A DNA stretch of 30,413 nucleotides from an uncultured Clostridia bacterium (lineage in GTDB: Bacteria > Bacillota > Clostridia > Christensenellales > Borkfalkiaceae), in assembly GCA_934796775.1 (NCBI GenBank), contig CAKVPH010000022.1, positions 1 to 30,413 on the forward strand, written 5' to 3'. The notes beneath the pieces are model-generated. The model was not told where the DNA came from and did not search any database. It was given only the letters and a program-made list of their open reading frames with translations. Within the stretch, counting starts at the first letter, position 1; each line of letters opens with the position of its first letter. Made by a program: the position numbers and the translations under genes. Positions 1-6,847 of this stretch are shown in pieces.

Positions 1-18
1 TTGTCCCTTTTTTGCCAT
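1..18 (-). CDS. IS3-like transposase OrfA, first six codons only (runs off the left edge)
   Basis: The minus strand opens with ATG at 18-16 and reads M-A-K-K-G-Q up to the window edge. A strong GGAGG lies at 33-29, ten bases before the ATG. The peptide start matches that of many OrfA proteins of IS3-family (IS150-like) elements, and the inverted-repeat-like sequence just upstream (50-74) fits the same family. Only six codons are visible, so the assignment rests mainly on the terminal sequence. The element would extend leftward out of the window. Confidence 0.5.
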
Positions 19-74
19 AAAAAATGCACCTCCAAAAGTTTTTCTTCTCTGTCTAACTTTTGGGGTGCATTTCA
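1..74 (-). mobile_element. 5' end of an IS3-family-like insertion sequence
   Basis: Bases 50-74, read on the minus strand, begin TGAAATGCACCCC and continue into AAAAGTTAGACA. This is the style of terminal repeat used by IS150-group IS3 elements, which have TG/CA ends. Bases 22-40 and 55-72 are nearly perfect inverted repeats. Their pairing would bury the orfA ribosome binding site in a stem if transcription entered from outside. Family knowledge: several IS elements protect themselves from read-through expression this way. A related but decayed copy lies at 29719-29758. The exact boundary (69 or 74) is uncertain. Confidence 0.6.
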
Positions 75-177
75 AAAAAGGTTACTCCGTTTTTTATACT
101 TTTTTGTTCTTTTACATATAGCGTTTTTATTCATTTATAAGTAATTTACAAAATTTTGCTTGCATAAGGCTCATAGT

Positions 178-339
178 TCAGCCGGAAATCATCTTTAAAA
201 ATAAACTTAAAACGGCGTTGGAATCGCACACGTTTTTTCCGCAAAGCGTCGACGGAAGCGCAGACGCCAAAATATACAAAGACGCTACTAAAACTGCTAT
301 AACGGGTATGACTATCAGGTAAAATTTTTTGCTTTTCAT
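178..339 (-). CDS. 53-aa single-pass membrane/secreted small protein, unknown
   Basis: ATG at 339-337 is preceded seven bases upstream by AGGAG, and the frame closes with TGA at 180-178. The 53-residue peptide starts MKSKKFYLIVIPVIAVL and is hydrophobic from about residue 6 to 28. Its short tail holds two cysteines spaced C-G-K-N-V-C, and it ends LFLKMISG. This start is better than a TTG in another frame at 358, which gives a charged peptide with no ribosome site. It follows the VTC-DUF4956 pair on the same strand after about 117 bases and may be their third member or have its own promoter (TATAAT at 410-405). It could be an N-terminal membrane anchor or a remnant of a longer secreted protein. 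I recognise no family. Confidence 0.55.
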   Translation of the reverse strand: MKSKKFYLIVIPVIAVLVASLYILASALPSTLCGKNVCDSNAVLSLFLKMISG

Positions 340-360
340 AGAATCTCCTGTTTTTCAAAT

Positions 361-402
361 TTTAATTTATTTTATTCGGTTTTTAATTTATTTTTATTCG
401 GT
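361..402. repeat. Tandem direct repeat, about 20 bp x 2
   Basis: Bases 361-380 (TTTAATTTATTTTATTCGGT) recur at 382-402 with one extra T. The pair lies in the gap between the DUF4956 gene and the 53-aa ORF, next to the possible TATAAT at 405-410. It is most simply a slippage duplication. Confidence 0.7.
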
Positions 403-456
403 TTATTATACCTTTCGTATACAATACGCGGCTAAGCCAAAAAAATCTTAATTTTT

Positions 457-1137
457 TTATAATTCGCTTTTGCCGACTTCCGCTCGTTCGAGAAGAATTT
501 CAAGATTGCCGTTTTTTACTCTTAATTCATCTATAAACTCTTTAACAAGTTTTTCGTCCTTTAATTTTATACTGTAATTCAGCTTGAACATACTGCCCAT
601 ATTTATCGTTTTAACGCTGTTTAAAAAGAATTTTTCGGTATATTTGCTCAAAACGTCGTTAAAAACTTCGTCGTAATCGAGCTCTTCGGGAATAACTATT
701 TTAAGGGTTCTGTCATTTTTTACGTTTTTCTCCCATACTCCGGACAGATCAAACGCGAGCATTAGCGCGCCGCATACAAGCGTAAAACACAGACCGTAAG
801 CTATATATCCCGTTCCGAAAGCAAGCCCTGCCGCCATGCCTATAAACAGCACGCATATTTCTTTTGCCGTGCCTTGCGCGGAACGGAATCTTACAAGTCC
901 GAACGCGCCCGCAACGGCAACGCCTACCCCGATATTTCCGTTTACAATCGCAATAACCATAGTTACCGCCACGGGCAAAATAATTGTGGCTATAAAAAAG
1001 CTTTTGCTCGTGCGGTTTTTCAAACAACACATACACGCAAGAATTACTCCCGCAATAAGTGCGCAAACAAGACAAAAAGCTAATTCTCCCGCACTTACGC
1101 TTTCACTTGAAAATACACTGCCAAAAACTTTATCCAA
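457..1137 (-). CDS. DUF4956 membrane protein, partner of the VTC polyphosphate polymerase
   Basis: A 226-residue protein with four or five membrane segments in its first 130 residues (roughly 19-37, 47-66, 69-82, 94-112, 112-130) and a soluble C-terminal domain of about 95 residues. The stretch G-A-F-G-L-V-R-F-R at 77-85, followed by a glycine-rich helix, is the hallmark I associate with DUF4956. The start codon overlaps the end of the VTC gene by eight bases, so the two are co-translated. In many bacteria DUF4956 is encoded next to VTC-domain proteins. The inference is that it anchors the polymerase or handles its product at the membrane, but its biochemistry is not established. Confidence 0.85.
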   Translation of the reverse strand: MDKVFGSVFSSESVSAGELAFCLVCALIAGVILACMCCLKNRTSKSFFIATIILPVAVTMVIAIVNGNIGVGVAVAGAFGLVRFRSAQGTAKEICVLFIGMAAGLAFGTGYIAYGLCFTLVCGALMLAFDLSGVWEKNVKNDRTLKIVIPEELDYDEVFNDVLSKYTEKFFLNSVKTINMGSMFKLNYSIKLKDEKLVKEFIDELRVKNGNLEILLERAEVGKSEL

Positions 1138-1951
1138 CTTTTCTCACCTCTTCGTTATAATTATTTTGTCTGTACTCCAAGCCGATTTCGTCCGCATTAT
1201 TTTTTATAGCGGCTTCATTCTTTTGCAGTCTATCTTTTTGCTTATTTAAAAGCATAATTTTATACGCCTCGCCGTACTTTGAAAAAGACGTTTTATATAT
1301 TTTGTTTGCAGATAAGAATTCACACAACCAAAGCGGCATTGCGTAACCCGTTTTTACTTCCATAAGCACAAAACCCGGGCAGATCTTATTGCCCGTTGCC
1401 GGATAAGAAAAATCCGTATTATCGGTGCGATAGCGGATATCGAAATCGAACGTTATTCTCAAATCGTCGTTTTTGCCGACATATGCCTTCCGCTCGCACA
1501 TAATCATGGCTTTCGGCTTTAACCCGCCGTAAAATTTAATAAAATGCTCTATTTCGTTATTTATCTGTAAACTATTTTTTTCGCCGCCGCTTAAAGACTT
1601 ATCAACCGAAAATTTTCCGTTATAAATGAGTTTATCTGCTTCCTCACGGCAAATTTCGGTTCTTCTTTTGTAAACAATGCCGTCGTATTTCTTTTTTACT
1701 TCCAAAAACAAAGGCGAATCGCTCGACTCATCGCCGTACTTGCGAAGGCGAAGTTTTTCTTTATAAACTGGCTTTTCAAGCGACCTTCGTATTAGCAAAA
1801 AATCGTCGGTATCGAAATAAACGCTTTGAACGAGCGAAAAAAAGAATTTATCTGTCTGCAAATTACTTTCAATTAAAGGCTGCAATTCGTTATACTGCTT
1901 TAAAGTAAGCAAGAACTTCATTTCCTTTCGCTTAAATACCGATAAATACAT
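1130..1951 (-). CDS. VTC-domain polyphosphate polymerase
   Basis: A 273-residue soluble protein of the VTC/CYTH-like tunnel fold, which makes polyphosphate from a nucleotide donor. The basic and acidic tunnel residues are in place: F-K-R-K-E-M-K-F near the N-terminus, R-L-R-K-Y at 68-72, L-E-V-K-K-K-Y at 83-89 with K-R-R at 95-97, C-E-R-K-A-Y at 152-157, R-I-T-F-D-F at 165-170 and M-E-V-K at 197-200. The ATG at 1951 follows GGGAGGG by about five bases. It leads the minus-strand phosphate operon, is translationally coupled to DUF4956, and is divergent from the phosphate transporter. Together they suggest import followed by storage. An alternative substrate cannot be excluded. Confidence 0.85.
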   Translation of the reverse strand: MYLSVFKRKEMKFLLTLKQYNELQPLIESNLQTDKFFFSLVQSVYFDTDDFLLIRRSLEKPVYKEKLRLRKYGDESSDSPLFLEVKKKYDGIVYKRRTEICREEADKLIYNGKFSVDKSLSGGEKNSLQINNEIEHFIKFYGGLKPKAMIMCERKAYVGKNDDLRITFDFDIRYRTDNTDFSYPATGNKICPGFVLMEVKTGYAMPLWLCEFLSANKIYKTSFSKYGEAYKIMLLNKQKDRLQKNEAAIKNNADEIGLEYRQNNYNEEVRKVG

Positions 1952-2309
1952 AATTCCCTCCCGTTTCTTATTTTTTATAGCCCTATTTTAACAAAGCAAC
2001 CTTAATTAAAATTAAAAAAAACGATTATTTTTAAGTTTTTTTAAAATGCTTTTAGCAAAAACATTCTTTATCATTAAGCTTAAGATCGGGCTATTTTTTT
2101 AATTCGGGTAACAAACGTTTGTGTTTTTTGTCGGATTATGTTAAAATCAGCTTGTGTGTTTTTTAAAAAACGGCATATTTTTGCCGTATGTTTAAATTTA
2201 TATCAATTTTAAAGTAGTTCTTAATAACGATTTTTAATTTTACAATTCAAGTAATTTGTGTTCAAGCGGAATATTTTAGCGCAAAAGCGTTTTTTAAATA
2301 AGGAATAAT
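1952..2309. promoter_or_regulatory. Divergent 358-bp control region between the polyphosphate and PiT operons
   Basis: No ORF is convincing here. Visible elements are the PiT promoter (2119-2147) with a 12-bp perfect palindrome ACAAACGTTTGT at 2111-2122 on its -35 side; a hairpin ACGGCA/TGCCGT at 2170-2187 whose minus-strand reading is followed by a T run; and, toward VTC, a TTAAAAT at 1990-1984 (minus) that could be a -10 box. The rest is A/T-rich. Confidence 0.6.
2119..2147 (+). promoter_or_regulatory. Putative promoter of the PiT-DUF47 operon
   Basis: An extended -10 element TATGTTAAAAT (hexamer TAAAAT at 2142-2147) lies 17 bases after TTGTGT (2119-2124), a weak -35 that keeps only the TTG. 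The 12-bp palindrome at 2111-2122 overlaps the -35. The transcript would have a leader of about 155 bases. Confidence 0.45.
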
Positions 2310-3356
2310 ATGACTTTTACTGAATTTTTGCAGCAACTTTCCCAAAATCCGGCGCTATGGATAACGGCGCTGCTCACACTCGGAGTCATACTCGTAAACG
2401 GTTGGACGGACGCACCTAACGCCATAGCCACCTGCGTGGTAACGCGTGCAATGCGACCGCAACTTGCGATTTTAATGGCTGCAGTATGTAACTTTTTAGG
2501 CGTTTTAATAATGACGCTGCTTGCTCCTCGGGTTGCCGAAACTATATATAATATGGTAAACTTCGGCTCTAACACACACGAAGCGTTAATCGCGCTGTCC
2601 GCCGCAATGTTTGCAATAGTTACCTGGGCGGTGCTTGCCTGGGTATTCGGAATACCTACCAGCGAAAGCCACGCGCTTATTGCCGGACTTACAGGTGCCG
2701 CGATTGCAATGCACGGCAACTTAAACGGCGTAAACGGCGCAGAATGGGTAAAAGTTTTAATAGGACTTGTTGCATCTATCGTTTTAGGTTTTGCGCTCGG
2801 CTTTGTTATAACAAAACTCATTCGCGTATTATTTAAGCACGCAAATTACCGAAAGGCAAATGATTTCTTTGATAAAATGCAGATTGCCGCAGCCGCAGGA
2901 ACGGCGTTTATGCACGGCGCGCAGGACGGACAAAAATTTATGGGCGTATTCCTGCTCGGTATAGCTCTTTCACAAGGCAATACGGCAATGGCTGCTACAG
3001 CAATCCCTATATGGCTTATGATTCTTTGTTCGCTCGTAATGGGATTCGGAACGTCTATAGGCGGTATGAAAATTATAAAATCCGTAGGACGAGATATGGT
3101 TCGCCTTGAAAAAAGCCAAGGCTTTGCCGCAGACCTTTCGGCTACGATAGGACTGCTTATCTGTTCCCTTACCGGTATGCCTGTTTCAACAACTCACGCA
3201 AAAACAGCTGCAATTATGGGCGTAGGCGCGGCAAAAAGAGTTCGCTCCGTAAACTGGGGCGTTGTGCGCGAAATGGTTTTTACCTGGATTATGACCTTTC
3301 CCGGATGCGGACTTATAGGCTATTTAATGACTAAACTTTTCCTTTTGATTTTCTGA
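2310..3356 (+). CDS. PiT-family inorganic phosphate transporter
   Basis: A 348-residue integral membrane protein of the PiT family, which moves phosphate with a cation. Both halves of the internal duplication are visible: N-G-W-T-D-A-P-N-A-I-A-T at 30-41 and a related M-H-G-A-Q-D-G-Q-K-F at 201-210. Each half also has its serine/threonine-histidine signature, I-P-T-S-E-S-H-A at 115-122 and M-P-V-S-T-T-H-A at 290-297. In the first signature Thr stands where many PiT proteins have Asn or His before the Asp. AAGGA lies six bases before the ATG. The DUF47 gene follows 85 bases downstream, the usual pit-DUF47 pair. It is divergent from the polyphosphate polymerase. Confidence 0.92.
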   Translation: MTFTEFLQQLSQNPALWITALLTLGVILVNGWTDAPNAIATCVVTRAMRPQLAILMAAVCNFLGVLIMTLLAPRVAETIYNMVNFGSNTHEALIALSAAMFAIVTWAVLAWVFGIPTSESHALIAGLTGAAIAMHGNLNGVNGAEWVKVLIGLVASIVLGFALGFVITKLIRVLFKHANYRKANDFFDKMQIAAAAGTAFMHGAQDGQKFMGVFLLGIALSQGNTAMAATAIPIWLMILCSLVMGFGTSIGGMKIIKSVGRDMVRLEKSQGFAADLSATIGLLICSLTGMPVSTTHAKTAAIMGVGAAKRVRSVNWGVVREMVFTWIMTFPGCGLIGYLMTKLFLLIF

Positions 3357-3441
3357 CGGATTTTATAATTCGACTATAAGAAATGCTCTTTCAGACTCAG
3401 ATTTAATGCAAAATTTACATTTTTAATACGGAGAATACGCT

Positions 3442-4068
3442 ATGTTACTTAAAAAGAAATCTTTCGACTACTTTGAAGCGCTGATTAAAATGTCGGAATG
3501 CGCACTCGAAGAAGCAAACTTATTAAAAGAAATATTTGAACATTACAATTTTGACACCTTAAACGAAGAACGCCGGCGTATTCACGCTATCGAACACAGA
3601 TGCGACGAAGAAAAGCACGTTCTTACAACCGCACTTGCAAAAGAATTTTTGCCTCCTATCGAACGCGACGATTTATTTCACCTTTCGCACGTTGCCGATA
3701 ACTTAACCGACTGTATGGACGACGTTATTATGTTCTTATACATGGCAGGCATAAAGACCATCCGTCCGGACAGTATCAACTTTTTGGATCTTATAATAAA
3801 AAGCTGCGAAAACGTCGTGCTTTTGTTTAAAGAATTCCGCAATTTTAAAAAGCCCGAAAAATTAAAAGAACTTATAATTATATTAAACGATATCGAAGAG
3901 CAAGGCGACAGACTTTATACCGAAGCCGTAAGAAAGCTCTCGCTCGAATCAAAAGATACTTTGGAAATAATAGAATGGCGCGACATTTACAGAAACTTTG
4001 AAAACTGCTTTGACGCCGCCGAATCAATTGCCGACAATATCGAAATGATAATACTTAAAAATTCTTAA
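3442..4068 (+). CDS. DUF47/PhoU-like accessory protein of the PiT transporter
   Basis: A 208-residue soluble, almost all-helical protein of the DUF47 (Pit accessory, PhoU-like) family. Characteristic acidic helix positions are H-R-C-D-E-E-K-H around 52-59, E-R-D-D-L-F-H-L near 73-80, a D-N-L-x-D-C-M-D-D stretch, and D-I-E-E-Q-G-D-R-L-Y in the second half. GGAG lies about eight bases before the ATG. It is the second gene of the PiT operon and is thought to regulate or gate the transporter. A clear terminator follows at 4081. Confidence 0.92.
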   Translation: MLLKKKSFDYFEALIKMSECALEEANLLKEIFEHYNFDTLNEERRRIHAIEHRCDEEKHVLTTALAKEFLPPIERDDLFHLSHVADNLTDCMDDVIMFLYMAGIKTIRPDSINFLDLIIKSCENVVLLFKEFRNFKKPEKLKELIIILNDIEEQGDRLYTEAVRKLSLESKDTLEIIEWRDIYRNFENCFDAAESIADNIEMIILKNS

Positions 4069-4080
4069 AACAATAAAAAA

Positions 4081-4112
4081 GCCGTCGCGAACAGTTTTCG
4101 CGGCGGTTTTTT
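4081..4112 (+). terminator. Terminator of the PiT-DUF47 operon
   Basis: GCCGTCGCGAA (4081-4091) pairs through a five-base loop with TTCGCGGCGGT (4097-4107), counting two G-U pairs. The A run upstream pairs with the six-T tract downstream. The symmetry means it could also act for the convergent lipoprotein gene. Confidence 0.85.
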
Positions 4113-4127
4113 ATTGTCAAAATATCA

Positions 4128-4155
4128 GATAATCGACTTATAGCGGCACTTTTTA
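4128..4155 (-). repeat. Palindromic repeat copy A, overlapping the lipoprotein stop codon
   Basis: On the minus strand the stop codon TAA of the 125-aa lipoprotein runs straight into AAAGTGCCGCTATAAGTC and then GATTATC. Copy D has the same relation to the ecfA2 stop. The right-hand arm is degraded, so this copy keeps only the left arm and the core. Confidence 0.7.
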
Positions 4156-4530
4156 AAATTTAAGTTTAATTTTACCCTTTGCTTTTTCGCCTTTTACGGC
4201 AACTACGTATCTGCCTGCGTTTTGCACCGTAACCGAAAATTTTTCGTTTTTCAAGCCGTTGCTGCGGTAGATATAATCGTTACTGCCTTTAACGTAAATA
4301 CTTAAAGACACTTCGCCCTCGTCAATACTTACTTCCACCTGTATTTCGTCGCCCGCATTAAAATTTATATCCTGTTTTTCTTCGCGATTAAGCGCAGAAA
4401 ATTCAAGCAGGTATTCATCTGCCTTTTTTATTTTGTTCCCCACAAAATCGGGGTATCCACACGAGCATAAAAGTGCGATTAACGAACATATAGCCAAACT
4501 TATTGAAAATAATCTTAAAAATCTTTTCAT
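4153..4530 (-). CDS. Small lipoprotein, unknown function
   Basis: A 125-residue protein with a lipoprotein signal: basic start M-K-R-F-L-R, a hydrophobic stretch to residue 21, and a lipobox L-C-S-C with the acylated Cys at 24. The mature part is acidic then basic and ends in a beta-rich segment (S-V-T-V-Q-N-A-G-R-Y-V-V-A-V around 99-112), like a small sugar- or protein-binding beta-sandwich. AAGGAG precedes the ATG by seven bases, and a strong promoter lies upstream. It converges on the PiT operon and is divergent from the 5'-nucleotidase. The function is not recognised. Confidence 0.75.
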   Translation of the reverse strand: MKRFLRLFSISLAICSLIALLCSCGYPDFVGNKIKKADEYLLEFSALNREEKQDINFNAGDEIQVEVSIDEGEVSLSIYVKGSNDYIYRSNGLKNEKFSVTVQNAGRYVVAVKGEKAKGKIKLKF

Positions 4531-4555
4531 AATAATCTCCTTTTTTCGCGTGATA

Positions 4556-4585
4556 ATTATACTGCCGTTTTTTTATATAAGTCAA
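4556..4585 (-). promoter_or_regulatory. Promoter of the small lipoprotein gene
   Basis: On the minus strand TTGACT (4585-4580) is followed after 18 bases by TATAAT (4561-4556), about 25 bases before the start codon. This is close to the vegetative sigma consensus. Confidence 0.75.
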
Positions 4586-4627
4586 TTATTTTTAAAACAC
4601 AGGAAAAAAACAATTATTACTAATAAC

Positions 4628-4656
4628 TTTACATTTTTAAAAATAAGTGATATACT
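4628..4656 (+). promoter_or_regulatory. Promoter of the 5'-nucleotidase gene
   Basis: TTTACA (4628-4633), a 17-base spacer and TATACT (4651-4656) give a near-consensus promoter with a leader of about 30 bases. Confidence 0.75.
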
Positions 4657-4690
4657 TAACTTATATTGATTAAATCTATATGGAGTTATT

Positions 4691-6289
4691 ATGAAAAAAA
4701 TAAAATTTTTGTCGGTTCTGGCAATTATCGTATCGGTTATTGCCGCGTTTTCCGCTTGCGTGGACTCTTCGTCGTCTTCTTCAAAGCGCGATTCTTCGCA
4801 AATTGAAAACGACGGTCAAGCCGCGCTTACGTTCGTTTCGATAAACGATATTCACGGATATATCGAGCAGGACGACAGCGGTGAAGGCGGACTTTCGAAC
4901 ACCGCATATATGATTGACAAAATGTCGGCTTTTTACGCCGATAACGACGATGAAACCACCACGCGCGACGACGTAGTGCTTTTTGCCAACGGCGATATCT
5001 TTCAGGGGACGGCAATATCTAATATGAGTCGCGGGGCAGCCGTGGTTGCCGCCATGAACGAAATGGGTTTTGACGGAATGGGCATAGGAAACCATGAGTT
5101 CGACTGGGGTTTAAGCGAAATTACCAAATACTGGGACGGACAAAATTCTGATATTAAAGCAAATTTTCCGCTTATAACGTCCAACATAGCGCAAAAATCT
5201 GCCGATAATACGCTTTTAGGCGATTTATCAGATGACGACAACATTTTACCCTACACTATTGTTGAAAAAATGGGTGTGAAAGTAGGGCTTATCGGCGCGA
5301 TAGGTCCTTGCGAAAACTCCATTTTACAAAAAATGGTTGCAGATTATACCTTTGAAGACGTTACCCAAAGCGTAAAAACCGCCGCTCTCGCACTTAAAGA
5401 CGAAGGCGTGGACATAATTTCGGTGAACATTCACTACGGAAACGCAGACGATCCCACATATTACGACGCCAACAGAAATATAGCAAGTTTAAAAGACAAC
5501 GACGGCGACTACCTTGTAGACATTATATTTAACGGACATACTCATTCAAGACAAAAAGCTTATATCGAAAGACCGGACGGCTCGTTCGTGCCTGTCGTTC
5601 AGGGCGGCTGCAACAATAAAGCCGTAGCATACGTTAAACTTGTTTACGATAAAGCCGAAGATCAGGTTTCTTTTAAAGGCTACGGCTACGAATACGTTTC
5701 GACCGTAGGCGACAACTACGACCTTAACGTGCAAAACGTAATAACCGATTACACCAACAATCTTTTAAACTCCCTGCCCGAGCTTGCAAAATCCGCAGTT
5801 ACGCCGAGTAAAAGTGCTTTTTACGACTACGTTGCGGACATAATGCTTTCCGCTTTTGAAAGCGATTATTGCATATCAAACTTCGGCGGTATACGTTCAA
5901 ACGGAAACATTCGCGCGGGTGAAGCAATAAAAGAATCCAACTTATACGAAATTATCCCCTTTGATAATGCGGTTTATTATATCGAAATGCAGGGCAACGC
6001 CATTTACGAACACTATAGAAACAATAACGGTTCATGTTTTTACGGAGTAAACGAAAGGGCAATAGATATATCCGAGCTTAAAGACAATACAAACTATTTT
6101 ACCGTAAGCGTTATAGATTACGTTTATACGGGCAAGTATTTTGACGCCTATCGCTCGGGCGTAAGAAACGAAACCAACACGCTTATTCAGCTTCGCGAAC
6201 TTTTAATCGAGGACGTAACCGAATACGGAAGAACGAATACAGCCTGGAATCCGGCTAAAGGTTCTAAACTTAACAAGCACGAATGGTAA
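4691..6289 (+). CDS. Lipoprotein 5'-nucleotidase / metallophosphatase (UshA family)
   Basis: A 532-residue surface lipoprotein with a signal of about 22 residues, lipobox F-S-A-C and Cys at 23, followed by a serine-rich linker. The metallophosphatase domain has all its metal ligands: N-D-I-H-G at 52-56, N-G-D at 100-102, G-N-H-E-F-D at 133-138, I-H-Y-G at 247-250 and N-G-H-T-H-S at 281-286. The C-terminal 5'-nucleotidase substrate domain starts near residue 350 and includes the stretch S-N-F-G-G-I-R-S-N-G. Family role: hydrolysis of extracellular nucleotides, releasing nucleoside and phosphate. Next to a PiT transporter and polyphosphate genes, phosphate scavenging is the likely role. GGAG lies seven bases before the ATG. 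The exact substrate cannot be told from sequence. Confidence 0.9.
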   Translation: MKKIKFLSVLAIIVSVIAAFSACVDSSSSSSKRDSSQIENDGQAALTFVSINDIHGYIEQDDSGEGGLSNTAYMIDKMSAFYADNDDETTTRDDVVLFANGDIFQGTAISNMSRGAAVVAAMNEMGFDGMGIGNHEFDWGLSEITKYWDGQNSDIKANFPLITSNIAQKSADNTLLGDLSDDDNILPYTIVEKMGVKVGLIGAIGPCENSILQKMVADYTFEDVTQSVKTAALALKDEGVDIISVNIHYGNADDPTYYDANRNIASLKDNDGDYLVDIIFNGHTHSRQKAYIERPDGSFVPVVQGGCNNKAVAYVKLVYDKAEDQVSFKGYGYEYVSTVGDNYDLNVQNVITDYTNNLLNSLPELAKSAVTPSKSAFYDYVADIMLSAFESDYCISNFGGIRSNGNIRAGEAIKESNLYEIIPFDNAVYYIEMQGNAIYEHYRNNNGSCFYGVNERAIDISELKDNTNYFTVSVIDYVYTGKYFDAYRSGVRNETNTLIQLRELLIEDVTEYGRTNTAWNPAKGSKLNKHEW

Positions 6290-6333
6290 AGCTCATTTTG
6301 CGCGCATTAAAACACACAAATAAATAAAAAAAC

Positions 6334-6372
6334 AAGCCTATAGGTCGATTATCTCAACTTATAGGCTTTTTT
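6334..6372 (+). terminator. Terminator of the nucleotidase gene, carrying repeat copy B in its loop
   Basis: AAGCCTATA (6334-6342) and TATAGGCTT (6360-6368) form a perfect nine-base stem, with Ts continuing to 6372. The left arm and loop (CTATAGGTCGATTATC, 6338-6353) match the core of the dispersed palindromic repeat, so this copy has been built into a working terminator. Confidence 0.85.
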
Positions 6373-6624
6373 AGTTATTTAAACAGCGATTCTATTTTTT
6401 TAACTTTTTTTATGTTTTCAGGCTTTATATTTTTTTAAGAATAAAATTCGGCAGTTTTTAGTTTAAACAAAGCAATGTTTTTCACATTTTATAAAAAACC
6501 GACTTTTTAAGGGTGATTTTTTACGTTAAACAATAAAAAGCCTATTTAGCGAAATCGAAACTGTTTAATAAGGACACTTTTTTTAATTTTTTTTAAAAAC
6601 GGACAAGTTTTTTTTAAGAACCCC
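6373..6624. other. Non-coding A/T-rich spacer
   Basis: About 250 bases with many T and A runs between the nucleotidase terminator and the EF-G-like promoter. I see no ORF with a ribosome site and no clear structure. Confidence 0.5.
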
Positions 6625-6653
6625 TTGAAATATTTCTTGATATATAGTATAAT
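6625..6653 (+). promoter_or_regulatory. Promoter of the EF-G-like gene
   Basis: TTGAAA (6625-6630), a 17-base spacer and a perfect TATAAT (6648-6653). It is one of the strongest promoters in the window. Confidence 0.85.
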
Positions 6654-6659
6654 GGTAAA

Positions 6660-6847
6660 GTAGCGGGTTTCGGATAGCTACTTCCGAATACAAATAAAGC
6701 TCATGGCGGCGATACAAAAGTGCGCAATAAAACGACGCGCAAAAATCCTTCGCTTAAACCAAGTGTTTTAAATTAACGGGCAAAAAACAGATGCCCGACC
6801 GCAATGCAAATAAAAAATCATATATATAAAAAGGACGGAAAAAAACA
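6660..6847 (+). promoter_or_regulatory. Long structured 5' leader of the EF-G-like gene
   Basis: The leader is about 188 bases. Its first 28 bases hold two interlocking helices: GTAGC (6660-6664) with GCTAC (6677-6681), and TCGGA (6670-6674) with TCCGA (6683-6687), the topology of an H-type pseudoknot. Further on are TGCGC/GCGCA (6721-6725 and 6737-6741) and CGGGCA/TGCCCG (6777-6782 and 6792-6797). No stem is followed by a T run, so this is not an obvious terminator switch. I do not recognise a known riboswitch class. Confidence 0.45.

Noticed and set aside
146..358. A 70-codon minus-strand frame starting with TTG
   Set aside because: Charged, no ribosome site, and it overlaps the better 53-codon frame with AGGAG and a hydrophobic segment.
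749..1075. Long frames on either strand across the DUF4956 gene
   Set aside because: Arg- and Cys-rich translations without ribosome sites. They are shadows of the real frame.
3366..3384. TATAATTCGACTATAAG between PiT and DUF47 as a further repeat copy
   Set aside because: It resembles the inverted core but needs an inserted and a deleted base and lacks both arms. It is too weak to count.
6660..6847. Known riboswitch or tRNA-like T-box before the EF-G-like gene
   Set aside because: No T-box sequence, no specifier stem, and no match to riboswitch cores that I can recall.
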